Shown in pieces: positions 60,477-64,000 of a DNA stretch of 64,000 bases. How positions within the stretch are numbered: position 1 is the stretch's first letter; every line of letters begins with the position of its first letter. The stretch is taken from positions 1-64,000 of the forward strand of contig JAUOZS010000001.1 of assembly GCA_032334055.1 (NCBI GenBank), read 5' to 3'. The DNA is from Selenomonadales bacterium 4137-cl (GTDB taxonomy: Bacteria; Bacillota; Negativicutes; Sporomusales; UBA7701). Both the position numbers and the translations under genes were made by a program. Below the pieces are notes generated by a model, which did not search any database, was not told the origin of the DNA, and saw only the letters and a list, made by a program, of their open reading frames with translations.

Positions 60477-61133
60477 ATGAAGAGGAAACAGTTTGCCGTC
60501 ATCGGCATAGGAAGATTCGGTTTGAGCGTCGCCTGCAGCCTTGCCAGCCAAGGCTACGAGGTATTGGCCGTTGACCACGACTTAGAAAGTATACAGAGGA
60601 TAAGTGAGGTCGTTACTCACGCTGTGTGCGTTGACACGACCGACGAGGAAGCGTTAAAGGCTCTGGGGATAAGAAATTTCGACGTGGTAGTGGTTGCGAT
60701 TGGAGAAGACGTACAAGCCAGCGTCCTAACCACTCTTCTCCTAAAGGAAGCGGGGGTGGGCCACATCGTGGCCAAAGCTCAAAACGAGCTGCACGGCAAG
60801 ATGCTGGAGAAGATCGGCGCCGATCGGGTCATTTATCCGGAGCGGGACATGGGGATGCGCATCGCCCATAGTCTGGTCTCCACCAATGTGCTTGAGTACA
60901 TTAAATTGTCTCCAGACATTGGCATTGTAGAAGTGGCCGTTCCGCAGGAGATGGTCGACAAGCCGCTGTCCGAATCCAATCTGCGGGAGGGTTATGGTTT
61001 AAACCTTGTCGCCATCAAAAGATGTGACTCGATTTCGGTTTCACCAAAGCCTGAAGAAGTTTTTCGCCAGGGGGATATCCTATTCGTGATTGGCGAAAAC
61101 GAAGGGATCCACCGTCTGGAACAACTCGACTGA
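60477..61133 (+). CDS. ktrA: K+ uptake regulatory protein, KtrA/TrkA family
   Basis: RCK_N domain with nucleotide motif IGIGRFGLSVACSLASQGYEVLAVDHD, then a C-terminal RCK_C domain (PDIGIVEVAVPQEMVDKPLSESNLRE) that binds c-di-AMP in relatives. It gates KtrB by ATP or ADP binding. 218 aa from ATG 60477. Confidence 0.95.
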   Translation: MKRKQFAVIGIGRFGLSVACSLASQGYEVLAVDHDLESIQRISEVVTHAVCVDTTDEEALKALGIRNFDVVVVAIGEDVQASVLTTLLLKEAGVGHIVAKAQNELHGKMLEKIGADRVIYPERDMGMRIAHSLVSTNVLEYIKLSPDIGIVEVAVPQEMVDKPLSESNLREGYGLNLVAIKRCDSISVSPKPEEVFRQGDILFVIGENEGIHRLEQLD

Positions 61134-61169
61134 CGTGGCACCGCAGCATACGGCTGGAGGGGTTGGCCC

Positions 61170-61439
61170 GTGAACGCTCAATATTTGGCTGGAATAATCG
61201 CTGATATACGGTCGTTGACCCTGCTGGCGGCCTCCCTTGTCTGCTGCTTCGGCATCGTCCACTGTCTGCTGGTAAAATTAATGTATCAAGGGGGTAAACG
61301 TTCGTCCTGGTCGCGCTGGGGTGAGTTGGCTCTGTCCGGAGGCATTGCCACTTTCGTTTGTCTGCAATTTTTAGCGCGGCCGGTATTGCTGTTTGTGCCG
61401 ATTTTTCTTTTCCCTTTTGTTTGGGGCAATGATAAATAG
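61170..61439 (+). CDS. hypothetical membrane protein, 89 aa
   Basis: GTG 61170 follows GGAGGGG by 8 bases. Two helices are visible (LLAASLVCCFGIVHCLLVKL and a C-terminal LLFVPIFLFPFVWG). No family recognised. It follows ktrA by 36 bases and may be in the same operon. Confidence 0.5.
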   Translation: MNAQYLAGIIADIRSLTLLAASLVCCFGIVHCLLVKLMYQGGKRSSWSRWGELALSGGIATFVCLQFLARPVLLFVPIFLFPFVWGNDK

Positions 61440-61622
61440 AAGGGGGACAGTTGCTGGCCTCGCCGGTCACGGCAGGCTTTTTTCTTTATGCTTTGCCTTT
61501 ATCAGGGGGTGAATGGGTGAGCGACAGGCTGAATAGGGAGCTGGCAATTGACGATGAGGCCTCGGGCAGGAAGCTCTTGCGATTGTCGCTACGGCCACGC
61601 AATATTATGAGTAAAGTAACAA

Positions 61623-61680
61623 ACGAAGACATGGCAAGCCTCGTTTTTCGCCACAAGGCGGACGACGGGGTTTGCTTTTT
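61623..61680 (+). repeat. hairpin repeat, copy 2 (terminator-like)
   Basis: GAAGACATGGCAAGCCTCGT followed by a TTTTCGCC/GGCG hairpin, matching 13323-13378. It ends in TTTGCTTTTTG and probably ends the ktr transcript. Confidence 0.6.
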
Positions 61681-61722
61681 GCGTTTTATAGCAAATTGAC
61701 AAGAAAATTGGAGGTATTTACC

Positions 61723-61758
61723 ATGATTTGGGGAATTTTCATCTCGATGAGTGTTTGA
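61723..61758 (+). CDS. possible 11-residue peptide
   Basis: A strong GGAGG lies 8 bases before ATG 61723, which opens MIWGIFISMSV and a stop. It is hydrophobic and lies 96 bases before a LytS-type kinase. A leader or signalling peptide is conceivable; the binding site is the only direct support. Confidence 0.25.
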   Translation: MIWGIFISMSV

Positions 61759-61854
61759 TATAGGGGCGTTATTTTCGGTTGCGAATAGTCTAATTTTGCT
61801 GAGGTTCATGAGAATATCGGCTGCGGCCGGAGACTTAGCCTGAGGTGAAACGAT

Positions 61855-63234
61855 ATGCTCACTGGTTTTGATATGCGCACATTGATAGCGGTGCTGGTCG
61901 TAGGGCATGTTGTTTCGCTGGCTTTGTTGCTTGCTGATTTCAATTATGGACGGACCCAAGCAGGAGAGCGGCTTTTCGTTCTTGGCAGGTTGTCTCAGTT
62001 GGTTGGCCTGGTGCTGGTCGGACTGCGAGGCGAAATTTCTGGCGTTATGTCGTTGCTTTTAGGCAACTCCTTGGTAATGACCGGCCAGGCGATGGAATCG
62101 ATGGCCTGGGTTTCGTTGAAGAACACGATGACCAGGAAATGGTGGCTATTCTACGGGCTTTCCCTGGCGGTAATTATGGCCTGCATATGGAATGTGCCGT
62201 TCGCTTTAAGCCGGACGGTCAGGATGTCCGTGCCGATGGTGCTGCAGAGTGCGTTTCTTCTGATACCCGGACTGCAGCTCGCTTTTTCCCGAACGGGATC
62301 GTCGCCGACGCAAAAGGTTATCGGCAGCCTGTATATAGTGGGTTTTTTGGCTGCGTTGTGGCGGCACCAGTATATCATGGGTTTGGATAGATACCGTCTT
62401 TTTATGACCGATCTTCCGCATAGCGCCTTTTTTGTGGTTTTGATCTTTCTGCTGGTGGCCGGAAGCCAGGGATATATTTTGATCAAGAAGGAAGTTCTCA
62501 ATAAAGAGCTTGAAGAAAGCAACCGAAATTTGCAGCGGGAAAAAGAGGCGGCGGCTTTCTATGAAGCCGAGCTCAGGAAGCACCAGGTGGAACGAGCGGA
62601 ATTAAAGGCGCTGCAGGCGCAAATCAAACCGCATTTCCTGCAGAATACGCTCGGGGCAATCGGACATTTCTGCCGGGTGGACTCTGCGAAAGCCCAGCAA
62701 TTATTGCGCGATCTGGCGGCCTATCTGCGCGGCACCTTTGAGCTGACGGCGGATTGTGTACCGCTGGCGGAGGAAATGAAGGTTGTCCGGGCCTACCTGG
62801 ATATCGAGTCGGTTCGGTTAGGACCCCGCCTTGACGTCAGGTGCGAATTGGAAGGCGACCTGTCTGTCTGCATGATTCCTCCCTTTACCCTTCAGCCGCT
62901 CGTGGAGAACGCCGTGCGTCATGGCATTGCACCCCGGCGGGAAGGCGGTGTCATCAGAATAAGCATCCGGGAGACAGACGACGGTTTTGTTGTAGCGGTG
63001 GAAGATGACGGGGTAGGTATGCCTGGCGATCTTCTGCACCATTTTAGCAGTGGCAGTTTCGAAACCAGGCGCGACGGATTGGGGCTCGGCTTGTTCAGCG
63101 TCGACCGACGTCTGAGGAGCATGTTCGGCGAAGGGCTGAAGGTGGTAGGAGCGGGCGGGCTGGGAACCCGTGTTTCCTTCTTTGTTCCCAGACGGGCTAA
63201 CTGCCGGATGGAGGGGACCGGATCGAATGCTTAA
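61855..63234 (+). CDS. membrane sensor kinase, LytS/AgrC-like with C-terminal ATPase
   Basis: About six membrane helices (residues 5-225) precede a coiled linker and a LytS-type His_kinase domain with LKALQAQIKPHFLQNTLGAI (His in KPHF), then an ATPase with VEDDGVGMPGDL and GLGLGLFSVDRRL. ATG 61855 follows GAGGTG by 7 bases. 459 aa. Its stop overlaps the LytTR regulator start, so the two are translationally coupled. Confidence 0.88.
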   Translation: MLTGFDMRTLIAVLVVGHVVSLALLLADFNYGRTQAGERLFVLGRLSQLVGLVLVGLRGEISGVMSLLLGNSLVMTGQAMESMAWVSLKNTMTRKWWLFYGLSLAVIMACIWNVPFALSRTVRMSVPMVLQSAFLLIPGLQLAFSRTGSSPTQKVIGSLYIVGFLAALWRHQYIMGLDRYRLFMTDLPHSAFFVVLIFLLVAGSQGYILIKKEVLNKELEESNRNLQREKEAAAFYEAELRKHQVERAELKALQAQIKPHFLQNTLGAIGHFCRVDSAKAQQLLRDLAAYLRGTFELTADCVPLAEEMKVVRAYLDIESVRLGPRLDVRCELEGDLSVCMIPPFTLQPLVENAVRHGIAPRREGGVIRISIRETDDGFVVAVEDDGVGMPGDLLHHFSSGSFETRRDGLGLGLFSVDRRLRSMFGEGLKVVGAGGLGTRVSFFVPRRANCRMEGTGSNA

Positions 63235-64000
63235 AGTGATGATTGTTGACGATGAAGCCTGGGCGTTGGAAGAGTTACAGGATATTTTGGGCGGCCACTG
63301 CACCGTCGCCGGCGCGTTTGACGATCCGGTCGAGGCTGTCGAAGGGGTGGCGAGGCTTGAGCCTGATGTGGTCTTCCTCGACATCGAGATGCCCGAAATG
63401 AACGGGTTTCAAGCGGCCGGGGAGATTTTGGCCCGCCGTCCCCAGACCGGGCTGGTCTTTGCCACCGCTTACAGCCAATACGCCGCGAAGGCCTTCGATC
63501 TGGAGGCTATCGATTACCTGTTGAAACCGTTCGATCCCGCCAGGGTGGTTCAGTCCCTGAAGCGGATTGAAAAACGCTTTGCCCTGGAAGGGCGGTACCA
63601 GTCCCGTGGTCTTTCGCTAGCAGTACACAGGGAACTGGGCGGTATGAAGCTATCGCAGGTGTGGTTGTCAGACAACGGACTGTTAAGGATGATTCCGGTC
63701 GCCAGTATCGATGCCTGTTTTGTCAGAAAAGCCGACCGCCACGCTACCGTCATCGCCAGTGGAGCGGCTTACCGCAGCAGTTATGGGCTGCAGGAGTTTA
63801 TGGCTCAATGCGATGCGAAGCTGATTCGTTGTCATCGCAGTTGCTATGTCCGTCCCGCCAGCGTGTGTTCGTTGAAGACGGGGAAAGATCGGACGCTGTG
63901 GCTGCGGCTTTGTGATTGGCCGGAGGAACTGCCGGTCAGCCGCCAGTATCGGGATGATATTTTCAATGAACTGGACATGAAAAAAGTCCGGGATAGAGGT
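63227..64000 (+). CDS. LytTR-family response regulator (cut by the window end)
   Basis: ATG 63227 overlaps the kinase stop, with GGAGGGG upstream. The receiver has Asp9-Asp10 and Asp52 (VVFLDIEMPEMNG). A LytTR DNA-binding domain (about 140-245) contains WLSDNGLLRMIPVASIDACFV and KLIRCHRSCYVRPASV. The frame is open to base 64000, so the C-terminus is missing. It completes a LytS/LytTR pair. Confidence 0.9.
   Translation, partial: MLKVMIVDDEAWALEELQDILGGHCTVAGAFDDPVEAVEGVARLEPDVVFLDIEMPEMNGFQAAGEILARRPQTGLVFATAYSQYAAKAFDLEAIDYLLKPFDPARVVQSLKRIEKRFALEGRYQSRGLSLAVHRELGGMKLSQVWLSDNGLLRMIPVASIDACFVRKADRHATVIASGAAYRSSYGLQEFMAQCDAKLIRCHRSCYVRPASVCSLKTGKDRTLWLRLCDWPEELPVSRQYRDDIFNELDMKKVRDRG

Noticed and set aside
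61451..61699. 82-codon frame containing the 61.6-kb hairpin repeat
   Set aside because: It reads straight through a terminator-like repeat; no family resemblance.
1..64000. Search for CRISPR arrays, rRNA and tRNA genes, and IS elements
   Set aside because: The only arrays of repeats are the protein-coding repeats of the autotransporter; no rRNA or tRNA signature other than tmRNA, and no transposase seen.

Overview
The window reads as a chromosomal segment of a spore-forming, outer-membrane-bearing Firmicute, most likely a Sporomusa-like member of the Negativicutes. Low-GC Gram-positive traits (S-box, c-di-AMP and cobalamin riboswitches, YezD proteins, YetF-type proteins, DUF1540 proteins, a GerD-like lipoprotein) sit beside a 1438-residue autotransporter with an outer-membrane beta-barrel ending in Phe, which only makes sense in a diderm cell. 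No rRNA, tRNA or CRISPR array was found.

Layout. 1-3.2 kb: a decayed HTH regulator, a DUF1540 gene, smpB, a fused msrA-msrB gene and the tmRNA gene ssrA. 3.2-10.9 kb: a 17-codon leader inside a strong hairpin, a NarL-type two-component pair, a receiver-like orphan and the autotransporter. 10.8-13.3 kb: an SMR pump and an ATPase-acetyltransferase fusion between imperfect direct repeats that contain the last bases of ssrA, plus a serine-recombinase remnant. 13.6-17.4 kb: a SHOCT protein, a broken copper-storage-like gene, an NhaC antiporter and two YetF-type genes, the second frameshifted.

17.6-28.6 kb is a metal- or envelope-stress-like region. It has methionine-rich exported proteins, an OmpR/HisKA two-component system whose sensor loop is methionine-rich, a GGDEF and HD-GYP pair, LemA and TPM proteins, an HMA (CopZ-like) protein and lgt. 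Seven promoters here, including the one in front of the two-component genes and one at 13.9 kb, share 11-bp-spaced TTCA-type direct repeats with the last repeat starting 14-15 bases before the -10 box. This looks like one local regulon.

28.8-35 kb is cell wall and sulfur: a c-di-AMP riboswitch before an NlpC/P60 hydrolase, two identical SAM riboswitches (before metQNI and before two yezD genes), a collapsed larE pseudogene and cysK. A second, unrecognised attenuator-like element occurs before metQ and before larE'-cysK.

35-54.9 kb is cobamide and microcompartment metabolism: a BMC-like protein, a cobalamin riboswitch and cobT, a PocR-domain sensor kinase with an AraC-type response regulator, and a long pdu operon (U, V, A/J, B, C, D, E, G, H, K, J, L, flavoprotein/M, N, O, P, S, T, and a frameshifted membrane protein). 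The operon encodes shell, B12-dependent diol dehydratase and its reactivase, CoA-dependent aldehyde dehydrogenase, phosphotransacylase and cobalamin recycling. No alcohol dehydrogenase (pduQ) or propionate kinase (pduW) is present.

55-64 kb is potassium homeostasis and signalling: a kdpA fragment, intact kdpD and kdpE, a KtrB/KtrA uptake pair and a LytS/LytTR-type two-component system cut by the window end.
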